Below are positions 24,684-32,863 of a stretch of DNA of 33,872 bases, in pieces. The stretch is from Bacteroidales bacterium (GTDB taxonomy: Bacteria; Bacteroidota; Bacteroidia; Bacteroidales; P3): contig JAFVBF010000038.1 in NCBI GenBank assembly GCA_017480145.1, forward strand, positions 1-33,872, read 5' to 3'. The position numbers and the translations under genes are program-made. The notes beneath the pieces are model-generated. The model was not told the origin of the DNA. It made no database searches and was given only the letters and a program-made list of their open reading frames with translations. Numbering within the stretch: the stretch's first letter is position 1; each line of letters begins with the position of its first letter.

Positions 24684-25264
24684 ATGGACATTAAACGATA
24701 CTATTATTCATTGGTGCTGCATCTTTTGCCGAGTGCAAGCAAGCGCACCGAATATGTGAGACGCAAACAGCTCTTCGGCCAATTGGGCGAACGCTGCCAC
24801 CTCCAGTCACGCAAACTCCCCCTCTATGCCAACCTCATCCACCTTCACAACAACGTGAAGTTGGCCTCCAATGTAGGCTTTGTAACGCATGACATTATTC
24901 ATAAAATGCTGAATGATATTGATTTGCAAAACCGGGGGGGTATTTAGAAAAGATAGGATGTATTGAGATAATGGACAACGTGTTCATCGGCTCTGGAACT
25001 CGAATCCTGTATGGCGTACGCATAGGGTCGAACGTCATCGTCGGGTCAGGCAGTCTGGTGAACAAAGATGTGCCCGACAACTCGGTCGTAGCAGGAGTGC
25101 CGGCCCGACGCATCTGCAGCTTCGACGAATACCTGGCCAAGGCAACGGCCTACAGCGAAGACTTCAGACAGCGCTATGGAATCAGCCGACTACACGGAGT
25201 GAGCGACGCTCTGGCTCAGCAACTCTATGCAGACTTCTGCGCTGCAAAGGAGAAAAGCGAATAG
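24684..25264 (+). pseudogene. Hexapeptide-repeat acetyltransferase, out of frame at a 7-bp poly-G tract (candidate phase-variable gene, OFF)
   Basis: The reading frame starts at ATG 24684 (MDIKRYYYSLVLHLLPSASK), runs through LHNNVKLASNVGFVTHDIIH (catalytic His) and stops at TAG 24947 just after a seven-G tract (24934-24940). With eight G it reads QNRGGYLEKIGCIEIMDNVF into FIGSGTRILYGVRIGSNVIV and SVVAGVPARRI, ending at 25264: exactly 193 aa, a normal length for left-handed beta-helix acyltransferases of capsule loci. These use acetyl-CoA (or another acyl-CoA) to O- or N-acylate sugars. The split products are each incomplete: the N-terminal part holds the catalytic His, the C-terminal part the helix coils. 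A basecalling error in the homopolymer is the alternative. Confidence 0.85.
24934..24940 (+). repeat. Poly-G tract (7), frame-breaking
   Basis: Seven G then TA in the acetyltransferase gene. Eight G would restore CGG GGG GGG TAT and the full 193-aa frame. It is one base shorter than the ON length. Confidence 0.8.
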
Positions 25265-25288
25265 ACAAAGCAAAGATATTTCACCCCC

Positions 25289-25331
25289 GTGTTGCACACC
25301 TTATTATATATAGCATAAGGCCGTGCAGCAC
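25289..25331. terminator. Imperfect hairpin between acetyltransferase and ATP-grasp genes
   Basis: GTGTTGCACACCTTAT pairs with ATAAGGCCGTGCAGCAC with small mismatches around a TA-rich loop. It lies 25 bp after the acetyltransferase stop. No clear T-tract follows. It may be a terminator, attenuator or processing site. Confidence 0.45.
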
Positions 25332-25376
25332 CACAGGAGGGCAAAGCCCCTCGGCCCAAGAAGGACAAAAAATAGA

Positions 25377-26603
25377 ATGAAAGCATTAGTGATTGCCGGC
25401 GGATTGCCACAAATAGAACTCATCCAACAACTGAAACAACGGGGCTACCAGACCGTTTTGGCCGACGGTAGCCCCCAAGCCGTGGCACGACCCTATGCCG
25501 ACACGTTTTACCACGTCGACGTATTCGATACGGATGCCATTCGGCAGATTGCCGAGCGCGAAAAGGTCGACTTCCTCATCACCGTCTGTGCCGACCAGGT
25601 ACTGCTGGTGGTAGCAGAAGTGTCGCAACAGCTGGGCTTGCCCTGCTACATCGACAACGAAACGGCACAAAACGTGTCGGACAAATTGCGTATGAAGCGC
25701 ATCTTCTCCGAGCACGGAGTGCCCACGACACACTATGTAGAGATGCATCGACTCGACTGGGATCGCCTGAAAGCCTTGCGGTACCCTCTGGTGGTGAAGC
25801 CAGTGGATGCCTACAGCAGCAAAGGCGTCCGAAGAGTAGACCATCCCGAACAACTGCAGCAGTATTACGAAGAAGCACACAACATCAGCCGCAGTGGAGG
25901 CGTGATTGTGGAAGAATATTTCGAAGGCGAAGAGGTGAGTGTGGACGCATTTGTGGTGAACGGCCAAGCCAAAATATTAGCCATAACCAACAGCGATAAG
26001 GTGAAGGACCGTGACCGCTTCGTCATCTTCCGAGGACGCTACCCTGCGGCTATTCCCAATGCCGTTCGGATGCAGATTGAAACCGTGGCACAGCAGATAG
26101 CCGAGGCATTCCAACTCAACAACGCCCCATTACTCATCCAACTTCTGCACAACGGCAAGGACATCTCAGTGCTCGAGTTCTGCGCCCGAACAGGCGGCAA
26201 CATGAAATATCTGCTCATCAAGTACTCCTGCGGAGTCGATGTGATAGGAGCCACCATCGACATTACCACGGGTCAGGCCCCACAACTTGCCCCCGTATGT
26301 ACGACATACCCCATAGTAGTCAACGACTTTGTCTACTGCCGTCCAGGCGTGTTCGACCACTTTGAAGGCTTCGACACCATGGAACAGGAAGGCCTCATCA
26401 ACGAGTTCCATGCCGTTCGCCTGCCAGGCACCGAGATGCGCGGCGTGACCAGTAGCAGCGACCGTGTAGCCGGCATGAACATCGTGGCTCAAACCGTAGA
26501 CGAATACAATCAAAAACTGAACAAGATAAACCAAAACGTGAGAGTGGTCTCTCGCGAAGGCCTCGACATCATGCGACACGACCTTCTGCCCACCTTGGCA
26601 TAA
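25377..26603 (+). CDS. ATP-grasp ligase (CarB/PurK-like)
   Basis: A 408-aa ATP-grasp protein: N-terminal Rossmann-like MKALVIAGGLPQIELIQQLK, ADTFYHVDVFDTDAIRQIAE, FLITVCADQVLLVVAEVSQQ. The ATP-binding part has YPLVVKPVDAYSSKGVRRVD (Lys and Gly loop, ~residue 140), GGVIVEEYFEGEEVSVDAFV and LEFCARTGGNMKYLLIKYS (metal-binding Glu and Arg). The C-terminal domain includes LPGTEMRGVTSSSDRVAGMN. Start ATG 25377 has AAGGA upstream; an open frame before it lacks these features. It is not a close relative of the two paralogous ATP-grasps upstream. It starts the 25-33 kb metabolic cassette and is probably cotranscribed with the U32-like gene 70 bp downstream. Likely role: condensing a carboxylic acid with an amine. 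Substrates are unknown. Confidence 0.87.
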   Translation: MKALVIAGGLPQIELIQQLKQRGYQTVLADGSPQAVARPYADTFYHVDVFDTDAIRQIAEREKVDFLITVCADQVLLVVAEVSQQLGLPCYIDNETAQNVSDKLRMKRIFSEHGVPTTHYVEMHRLDWDRLKALRYPLVVKPVDAYSSKGVRRVDHPEQLQQYYEEAHNISRSGGVIVEEYFEGEEVSVDAFVVNGQAKILAITNSDKVKDRDRFVIFRGRYPAAIPNAVRMQIETVAQQIAEAFQLNNAPLLIQLLHNGKDISVLEFCARTGGNMKYLLIKYSCGVDVIGATIDITTGQAPQLAPVCTTYPIVVNDFVYCRPGVFDHFEGFDTMEQEGLINEFHAVRLPGTEMRGVTSSSDRVAGMNIVAQTVDEYNQKLNKINQNVRVVSREGLDIMRHDLLPTLA

Positions 26604-26673
26604 AGCCGTCTGCATAGGAAAGATACCCACGAATAAAAAAGAAACTAACACAAAATAAAAGGAAAGAACAACC

Positions 26674-27570
26674 ATGAAGTACTACACAATGAAAGAGACA
26701 CGCTCCTTTTTAGAGAGCATTGGCATGCCAGGAGGAGACCTGTACGACCTGCCCACATCAGAAAAACGCTTTGCCGATGGCGGACAATACCGGTTCGAAG
26801 TACCGGGTATACAAGGCCCCGGTCCCATGAAAGCACTGTTGGACGCCCTGGACGAGTACGGCATAGCCATACACCGCGTGACACAAACCAAAGGCATCAT
26901 GTTCCTAACCGACGACGAAATCAGCCAAATGGTAGACTATGCACGAAAGTGGAAAGTAGAGTTGGTTTTGGCCTGTGGTCCCCGTGCTACCACCGACACC
27001 TCAGCCTCAGTGAAGACCGAAGAAGGACAACGCATGGGCTATCGCCTGCGCGGAGAAGAGCAGTTGGCTCGTGGCATAGAGGAAATACGTCGAGCCTCCA
27101 GTTTGGGCGTCCGCGGATTCCTGATTTACGATGAGGGACTGTTATGGGCCTTGGGTGAAGCACGAAAGAAAGGCTTCATACCTGCCGACTGTCATTTTAA
27201 AGTAAGTGCCCACAGCGGACATGGTAACCCCTGCTCGGCACACGTCTTGGAGACACTGGGCGCCGACAGCATCAACCCTGTACGCGACATTCAAGTGCAA
27301 ATGTTGGCCAGCATGAGGGCTGCCATCAACGTGCCCATTGACCTGCATACAGAAAATCCCAAAAGTAGCGGAGGTTTCATACGTCACTACGAAGTACCCG
27401 ACTTTATCCGTGTGGCCGCCCCAGTTTACTTGAAGACCGGAGGTAGCGTAGCCGCAAACCATAGCTATGATACCACCGAGAAAGAAGCCCGCCAGCGCGC
27501 CAAGCAAATTCGATTGGTGAAGCGAGTGATAGACACCTACTACCCAGAAGCCATTGTTTCCCCAAAATAA
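26674..27570 (+). CDS. U32-peptidase-like TIM-barrel protein
   Basis: A 298-aa protein that I recognise as resembling a set often annotated as peptidase U32-like, although none has a firmly known reaction to my knowledge. Seen: MKYYTMKETRSFLESIGMPG, LYDLPTSEKRFADGGQYRFE, GIAIHRVTQTKGIMFLTDDE, LVLACGPRATTDTSASVKTE, GVRGFLIYDEGLLWALGEAR, FKVSAHSGHGNPCSAHVLET, LGADSINPVRDIQVQMLASM, PIDLHTENPKSSGGFIRHYE and VYLKTGGSVAANHSYDTTEK. The repeating beta-alpha pattern with conserved Glu, His and Asn at strand ends fits a TIM barrel binding a small acid or metal. AAGGAAAGAACAACC precedes ATG 26674. It is 12 bp upstream of the C-C lyase gene, so the two probably act in one pathway. Confidence 0.75.
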   Translation: MKYYTMKETRSFLESIGMPGGDLYDLPTSEKRFADGGQYRFEVPGIQGPGPMKALLDALDEYGIAIHRVTQTKGIMFLTDDEISQMVDYARKWKVELVLACGPRATTDTSASVKTEEGQRMGYRLRGEEQLARGIEEIRRASSLGVRGFLIYDEGLLWALGEARKKGFIPADCHFKVSAHSGHGNPCSAHVLETLGADSINPVRDIQVQMLASMRAAINVPIDLHTENPKSSGGFIRHYEVPDFIRVAAPVYLKTGGSVAANHSYDTTEKEARQRAKQIRLVKRVIDTYYPEAIVSPK

Positions 27571-27582
27571 AAAAGTGTTGCT

Positions 27583-28728
27583 GTGAGACATCATAGTTAC
27601 AATCCGAATTTCAATTACGTCAAGGCTCCGGAGCCATTTACCAAATACACCCCACGCGAAGTCCTGCAGTACTGCCTCGGCGCGACCCTTTATATGCCCG
27701 GGACAAAGGATATACGGTCGAAAGTTGTAGGACATGAGTTGGATGTAACGTCGCTTGTGATGTGCTGCGAAGATGCCATTCGTGCAGAAGATTTGCCCTT
27801 GGCCGAGCAAAACATATTGGATCACTTGGACTACTTTGCCGGCCTAATTGAGGAAGGTAAATTGACGCAGGATGACATCCCTCTCATCTTTGTGCGTGTT
27901 CGAAACCCCGAGCAGTTTGTCTCATTCTCTGAGCGCATGACTGCTCGGCAGGCTTCGGTGCTGACAGGATTCAACTTTCCAAAGTTTTGTAGTCGCAATG
28001 CATTGCAAATCTTACAGACCTTGGTCCGTGTGAATAATCGTTTGGGAGTGGTACTCTATGGCATGCCCATCCTCGAAGGTTACGAAATTGCTTTTCGAGA
28101 AATGCGAAGTCAAGAATTACTCCTGCTACGCAACATATTGGAGCCCTACCGAGAACTGATTCTGAACATTCGCGTGGGTGGTACCGACATGTCATCGCTT
28201 TTTGGGGTACGAAGAGGAATCAACTCGACGGTATATGACATCATGCCAGTGCGCGACGCATTGAGCGACGTAGTAAATTTCTTCAACCGCTATTGCGACT
28301 ATTGCGTTTCGGCAGCCGTATGGGAATATTTCAGAGCCTACAAGGATGACGACATCGACGAGGTAATCAAACGAAATTTTCATAATGCCCTAATAAAAGG
28401 GCAAGAAATTGTGAATCCCGCCATAGACGGCCTGCTCAAAGAGGTCCTCATCGACAGGGCCAACGGATTTGTAGGTAAAACCATCATCCATCCTACACAT
28501 GCCAAATTCGTCAATGCCATGTTTACCGTTGTAGAAGAAGAATACAACGACGCGGTGCAGATTCTCAACACTTCCGGAGGTGTAGTCAAAAGCATTCGTG
28601 GCGACAAGATGAACGAGATAGGACCTCATCGTCGTTGGGCAGAGAAGATTGTCCGGAGAGCCTCCGTATATGGTGTAGTGCGCAACGAGGACTCCGTCAT
28701 CAGTCTTGTTGTCGGCGATTGCGAATAG
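27583..28728 (+). CDS. HpcH/HpaI aldolase / CitE-like C-C bond lyase
   Basis: A 381-aa TIM-barrel lyase related to citrate-lyase beta / HpcH-type enzymes, of the longer C-C bond lyase kind that also occurs next to tellurium-resistance type genes. Seen: GATLYMPGTKDIRSKVVGHE (barrel strand 1), TSLVMCCEDAIRAEDLPLAE (acidic metal site), LIFVRVRNPEQFVSF, LTGFNFPKFCSRNALQIL, LGVVLYGMPILEGYEIAFRE, ILNIRVGGTDMSSLFGVRRG, and GFVGKTIIHPTHAKFVNAMF (the CitE IHP motif). Such enzymes cleave or form carbon-carbon bonds next to a carboxylate, usually with Mg. The start is taken as GTG 27583, 12 bp after the U32-like stop, because the family N-terminus (RHHSYNP...PEPFTKYT) begins there. It may produce the acid used by the following dehydratases (inference). 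Confidence 0.85.
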   Translation: MRHHSYNPNFNYVKAPEPFTKYTPREVLQYCLGATLYMPGTKDIRSKVVGHELDVTSLVMCCEDAIRAEDLPLAEQNILDHLDYFAGLIEEGKLTQDDIPLIFVRVRNPEQFVSFSERMTARQASVLTGFNFPKFCSRNALQILQTLVRVNNRLGVVLYGMPILEGYEIAFREMRSQELLLLRNILEPYRELILNIRVGGTDMSSLFGVRRGINSTVYDIMPVRDALSDVVNFFNRYCDYCVSAAVWEYFRAYKDDDIDEVIKRNFHNALIKGQEIVNPAIDGLLKEVLIDRANGFVGKTIIHPTHAKFVNAMFTVVEEEYNDAVQILNTSGGVVKSIRGDKMNEIGPHRRWAEKIVRRASVYGVVRNEDSVISLVVGDCE

Positions 28729-28921
28729 AGGTCCCAATCCATCCAAGATGTGAACCCAGAATCAACCACCAAAGGAAGCAATGGGTAAACTGAAGTTTAG
28801 CGAGGTTTTCATTGCATGATACAATCTCATTTTACGCATCATAAAGCCCTTTATTACGCTAAACGAAAATGGAAACGACAGGAGAAAAGCCAAAGGAGAA
28901 TAAACTAAAAAATAAGCCTAT

Positions 28922-29863
28922 ATGAAGATTATACTTGGAACAATGAATTTCGGTCCTCAACTTGATGCGATACAAAGTCGGACAATGATCGAAACTTTCT
29001 TGGCCAACGGTTATTGTGAGATAGATACAGCCTATGTCTATAACAACGGTGACACTGAAAACATATTGGGAGGTATTTTGCCCTCATTGGACAGTAACAC
29101 CTATGAGATAGCAACCAAGGTACATCCTCGCATTACAGGACGATTAGACCGTGACACCATTCTAATGGAATTTAACGAGTCCCTTCGCCGCATGAAACGA
29201 GAATCGGTCGATCTCCTATACTTCCACTTTCCTGATGCAAACACCTCCATAGATGAAGCATTGGAGACTGTAGCCGAACTGCATCAGAAAGGTTGCATAC
29301 GTGCTTTAGGGTTAAGTAACTTCCCTGCTTGGATGGTGATGGATGTTGCTTATAGATGTGATCGCATTGGTTGCCCTCGACCTGTAGTGTATCAAGGCAT
29401 GTACAACGCACTTTGTCGAAATGTGGAATCCGAACTTTTTCCTGCCCTCCGTTCATTGGGTATGCGTTTCTATGCTTTTAATCCTCTTGCAGGTGGGTTG
29501 CTAACAGGCAAACATCATCATTTTGAAGACGAACCCGAACCAGGGCGTTTTGCACGACTAAAAAGTTACCGAGAGCGCTACTGGAAGCAGTCCTACTTCA
29601 ATGCCATTGAAGAGATAAAGCAAGCCTGTGAAGTCGCCTCCATTCCAATGGCAGAGGCCGCCTATCGCTGGTTGGTACATCATTCTTGTATGGACGAAGC
29701 CTATGGCGATGGCATTCTTTTGGGAGCCTCAAGACAAGAACAACTTCTGCAAAATCTACAGGCTTCCAATAAGGGTGTACTTCCAACTGCTATTATCAAC
29801 GCCATGGATGCTGCATGGGAGATAGCCAAACCTGACAGTCCTGCTTACTTCAAATTCATTTGA
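28922..29863 (+). CDS. Aldo/keto reductase
   Basis: A 313-aa NADPH-dependent aldo/keto reductase with the full catalytic tetrad: Asp35 and Tyr40 in EIDTAYVYNNG, Lys66 in IATKVHP, His102 in LLYFHFPD. The typical SLRRMKRESVDLLY, IRALGLSNFPAW, YQGMYNALCRNVESELFPAL (substrate loop), FYAFNPLAGGLLTGKHH and ILLGASRQEQLLQNL (cofactor phosphate-binding region) follow. The closest type is AKR7 or similar, which reduces aldehydes and ketones. It follows a 193-bp gap with a composition change. ATG 28922 lies 2 bp before the stop-overlap-free start context (no strong Shine-Dalgarno). Its stop lies 2 bp before the PrpD ATG. It could reduce the aldehyde made by the TPP decarboxylase (inference). Confidence 0.92.
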   Translation: MKIILGTMNFGPQLDAIQSRTMIETFLANGYCEIDTAYVYNNGDTENILGGILPSLDSNTYEIATKVHPRITGRLDRDTILMEFNESLRRMKRESVDLLYFHFPDANTSIDEALETVAELHQKGCIRALGLSNFPAWMVMDVAYRCDRIGCPRPVVYQGMYNALCRNVESELFPALRSLGMRFYAFNPLAGGLLTGKHHHFEDEPEPGRFARLKSYRERYWKQSYFNAIEEIKQACEVASIPMAEAAYRWLVHHSCMDEAYGDGILLGASRQEQLLQNLQASNKGVLPTAIINAMDAAWEIAKPDSPAYFKFI

Positions 29864-29865
29864 CC

Positions 29866-31221
29866 ATGATTACTGTCCCAGTCAATACGACAAACAACTT
29901 CTTGAAAGATATTGTTAATCTAGTCTCTTTGCCATTCGACGAAAAACTGATCCATCAAACTAAACGATGTTTGATGGATTATCTTGGTTCGACAGTAGCA
30001 GGGGCTACAATGTTAGGCCATAGGAGTAAAACCATGATTGACGAATTGCATAGTGGTGATGATTGTACTCTTATCGGGTTTGGGCAGCAAGCCGACATGT
30101 ATACAGCGGCTTTTATCAACGGTTTTAGTTCCCATATCGCCGAACTCGACGATGGTGTTATTTCTGGCATTATTCATCCTGGTGCACCAATCCTTAGTGC
30201 ATTACTACCAGTAGCGGAGAAATACAGTTGCTCTTTTGAAAAACTTTTACAGGGTATTGTTGCTGGGTATGAAACCAGCGTACGTCTTGCCAATACTATT
30301 CAACCCTCACATAAGAAACGCGGTTATCATGCAACTGCAACCTGTGGACTGATTGGTGCAGCCGTAGCCATCGGTGTGATGCGAGACTTCAGTTTTCCAG
30401 AATTAAAAGCAACATTTGCTGTCGCATCAGCTTCATCACATGGGACGTTGAAAGTATTAGAAGACAACTCTGAACTGAAACCATTCAACGTTGCAACAGC
30501 TGCAGCCAATGCGCTCACGGCCTCTATTGTTGGGAAAGCAGGTTTTAATGTGCCCAATGACCCTCTTTCTGGCGATTCAGGTTTCTTCGCTCAAAACACC
30601 GATGATTTTGATTTAAATCAATTATTTCGACACAAGAATACCGAGCCACTGATATTTGATGTTTACGTTAAACCTTACGCTGCATGCCGTTATTGTCATC
30701 CCTCCATAGACAATGCTCTCAAGTTGGGTCAAACACACTCCTTGAACGCAAACGAAATTAAATCTATTCTCATTCGGACCTATAGTTTAGCTGTAAACAA
30801 ACATGACCATACTGATGTTCAAAATGTAACATCAGCCAAGATGAGCATCCCCTTTGCCACAGCTGTATCGCTTCTTCACGGTAAATCTGGAATCGAAGAC
30901 TATACCGATGAGACCATCAAGGACAGTGCTATAGTGGGGCTCATGAAAAAGATTCGTGTCGAGTCTAATCCATCCTATTCTGAGGTATTCCCGAACAAAA
31001 GCATTGCAGACATGGAGGTAGAAATGATTGATGGAACCAAATTCTATGAATACACCGATTTGCCCAAAGGAGAGTCTATGGCCCCCTTAAGTGATAAAGA
31101 AATGGAAGAGAAATTTCTTTCTCTGGCTCGCTATGCTGGTGTAGTAAATCCTCAAGACATTGTAGACAAAATCAATTCGGACCATCCAAATATAAAACAA
31201 ATATTAAAATTATTATCCTAA
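29866..31221 (+). CDS. MmgE/PrpD family protein (second copy)
   Basis: A 451-aa MmgE/PrpD protein, distantly related to the copy at 20926. Seen: RCLMDYLGSTVAGATMLGHR, NGFSSHIAELDDGVISGIIH (catalytic Asp-Asp), YETSVRLANTIQPSHKKRGY, HATATCGLIGAAVAIGVMRD, ELKPFNVATAAANALTASIV, YAACRYCHPSIDNALKLGQT, and TSAKMSIPFATAVSLLHGKS. Family reactions include dehydration, decarboxylation and epimerisation of small di- and tricarboxylic acids. ATG 29866 is preferred to a TTG six bases upstream that overlaps the reductase stop. The TPP enzyme starts 2 bp after its stop, so they form one operon. Unlike the first copy, it has no poly-C tract and a normal C-terminus. Confidence 0.88.
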   Translation: MITVPVNTTNNFLKDIVNLVSLPFDEKLIHQTKRCLMDYLGSTVAGATMLGHRSKTMIDELHSGDDCTLIGFGQQADMYTAAFINGFSSHIAELDDGVISGIIHPGAPILSALLPVAEKYSCSFEKLLQGIVAGYETSVRLANTIQPSHKKRGYHATATCGLIGAAVAIGVMRDFSFPELKATFAVASASSHGTLKVLEDNSELKPFNVATAAANALTASIVGKAGFNVPNDPLSGDSGFFAQNTDDFDLNQLFRHKNTEPLIFDVYVKPYAACRYCHPSIDNALKLGQTHSLNANEIKSILIRTYSLAVNKHDHTDVQNVTSAKMSIPFATAVSLLHGKSGIEDYTDETIKDSAIVGLMKKIRVESNPSYSEVFPNKSIADMEVEMIDGTKFYEYTDLPKGESMAPLSDKEMEEKFLSLARYAGVVNPQDIVDKINSDHPNIKQILKLLS

Positions 31222-31223
31222 TT

Positions 31224-32360
31224 ATGGTAGACATTCAAGAACTATTTGATTCTTTGAGTCAGCAAGGCGTTCATTTTTTTTCTGGCGTTCCAGACTCCCT
31301 ACTAAATGATTTCTGTCTGTTTTTGACACAACACGTATCTGCGTATCATCATGTTATGGCAGCAAATGAAGGTAATGCAGTAGCTATTGCTGCTGGTAAT
31401 TATTTGGCTACGGGAGATATTCCGATAGTTTATATGCAGAATTCAGGGATTGGTAATGCTACAAATCCTTTACTGTCTTTAACACACAATTGTGTATATG
31501 GTATCCCGATGGTATTGGTAATTGGATGGAGGGGTGATCCTGCTGAAAACGACCATGCTCAGCATAAGAGACAGGGAGAATTAACCCCAATATTGATGCA
31601 TGACATGGACATTCCTTTTAAAGTGCTTGATAAGGAAGAGACTGTTATTGATCACTTTACATGGGCAATTAAAACTGCACGAGAATCATCGACTCCTGTG
31701 GCACTTATAGCAAAGAAGGGTATTTTGTCCCAAAAAGAGAAAAAACAATTCTATACAGAAAGTTCATTAATGAGCAGAGAGGAGGCTATCGGTGTTGTAC
31801 TGGATACAATAGGTTGTGACGCAGTATATCTCAGCACAACAGGTCGTGCTACACGTGAATTACACGAACAGTTAGCCTTAAAAGGATTTCCTCAAGGTAG
31901 AGAGTTTGCCAACGTAGGTTCCATGGGGCATCTTTCGTCTATTGGTTTGGGGGTTGCTTTGGCTTGTCCGCAACAACGTGTTGTTGTATTTGATGGTGAT
32001 GCTGCCGTTGTAATGCACATGGGAAGTTTGGCTACAAATTGTCGTTACATGGCACCAAATCTCTTGCATATTGTGCTTAACAACGGTGTGAATGAGTCCG
32101 TCGGAGGACAGCCATCAGCTGGTTATGTTGTTGACTTAACAGGTATAGCATCGGCTTGTGGATACAAGACCTGCGGACGTGCAGTGAAAGATGCTCACGA
32201 ATTGCAATTGGTTCTTCAGGGCTTATATAGTGAAACACATCCAATTTTCATTGATGTTCACGTCCGACAAGGAATTCGTAGTAATATGCCCAAACTTTCA
32301 ATTGATCACAAGGTTCAGAAAGAATTTTTAATGAGTCATCTACATTCTTCCCTATCATGA
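31224..32360 (+). CDS. Phosphonopyruvate/sulfopyruvate-decarboxylase-like TPP enzyme
   Basis: A 378-aa thiamine-diphosphate enzyme of the phosphonopyruvate decarboxylase family. Known members turn phosphonopyruvate into phosphonoacetaldehyde, or sulfopyruvate into sulfoacetaldehyde, in the cytoplasm. Seen: VHFFSGVPDSLLNDFCLFL, AANEGNAVAIAAGNYLATGD (catalytic Glu), YMQNSGIGNATNPLLSLTHN, VLVIGWRGDPAENDHAQHKR, GSMGHLSSIGLGVALACPQQ and the TPP-binding VVVFDGDAAVVMHMGSLATN with LNNGVNESVGGQPSAGYVV. GDA replaces the more usual GDG. It stops in an ATGA overlap with the fumarase-beta gene. No PEP mutase gene is visible in the window, so the natural substrate need not be a phosphonate; another 2-oxo-dicarboxylate is possible. 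Confidence 0.88.
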   Translation: MVDIQELFDSLSQQGVHFFSGVPDSLLNDFCLFLTQHVSAYHHVMAANEGNAVAIAAGNYLATGDIPIVYMQNSGIGNATNPLLSLTHNCVYGIPMVLVIGWRGDPAENDHAQHKRQGELTPILMHDMDIPFKVLDKEETVIDHFTWAIKTARESSTPVALIAKKGILSQKEKKQFYTESSLMSREEAIGVVLDTIGCDAVYLSTTGRATRELHEQLALKGFPQGREFANVGSMGHLSSIGLGVALACPQQRVVVFDGDAAVVMHMGSLATNCRYMAPNLLHIVLNNGVNESVGGQPSAGYVVDLTGIASACGYKTCGRAVKDAHELQLVLQGLYSETHPIFIDVHVRQGIRSNMPKLSIDHKVQKEFLMSHLHSSLS

Positions 32361-32863
32361 TAGATCTGACTACACCTCTGACAGAGGAGTCTATTGCCAG
32401 TTTGCATGTGGGCGATGTTGTAACCCTTACGGGTTATATCTATACAGGCCGGGATGCAGTTCTTCCTCGTATTGTTAACGCAATTCATCATGGAACACTT
32501 GCCTCACTGAATATAAACCTTCATGGAGCAGTAATCTTTCATACTGCCGTCAGCCCTGCAGGTATTGGCCCAACTTCAAGCAATAAAGTAGAGATTGAGC
32601 AGTCATTTGCTCCACTCTCCCAAGCTGGAGTTAAAATGCACTTGGGGAAAGGTGCCATATCCAAGGAAACAGTCCTTTCCTTGAAGGCATGCAATGCTGT
32701 GTTTGCTGTTATTCCTCCTGTTACAGCATTATTGAATAGTCGGACCGAGGAACAATCTTTGGTTGCCTTCCCAGAGTTAGGCATGGAAGCCTGCTACAAA
32801 CTCAAGATAAACAAATTTCAAGCAATTATTGCAGCTGCACATGGAGAGTCTATTTATGAATGA
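32357..32863 (+). CDS. Class-I fumarase / tartrate dehydratase beta-subunit-like protein
   Basis: A 168-aa protein matching the C-terminal (beta) half of iron-sulfur-dependent fumarases and tartrate dehydratases. Seen: LTTPLTEESIASLHVGDVVT, LTGYIYTGRDAVLPRIVNAI, VIFHTAVSPAGIGPTSSNKV, VKMHLGKGAISKETVLSLKA and FPELGMEACYKLKINKFQAI. It works with the alpha subunit, which follows with an 8-bp overlap, so the two genes are translationally coupled. Known family members usually have alpha first, so the beta-alpha order is unusual. Reaction: reversible hydration/dehydration of a small dicarboxylic acid (family knowledge). The actual substrate here is unknown. Confidence 0.87.
   Translation: MIDLTTPLTEESIASLHVGDVVTLTGYIYTGRDAVLPRIVNAIHHGTLASLNINLHGAVIFHTAVSPAGIGPTSSNKVEIEQSFAPLSQAGVKMHLGKGAISKETVLSLKACNAVFAVIPPVTALLNSRTEEQSLVAFPELGMEACYKLKINKFQAIIAAAHGESIYE

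Noticed and set aside
27583-28728. PEP mutase or isocitrate-lyase-type enzyme (to complete a phosphonate pathway)
   Set aside because: The protein has the CitE/HpcH layout with the GxxGKxxIHP motif and lacks the EDKxxPK-type motif of PEP mutase.
28795-28864. Inverted repeat GTTTAGCG ... CGCTAAAC as a regulatory hairpin
   Set aside because: Only 8 bp pair around a 54-base loop; too weak to support in a 193-bp gap that otherwise shows nothing.
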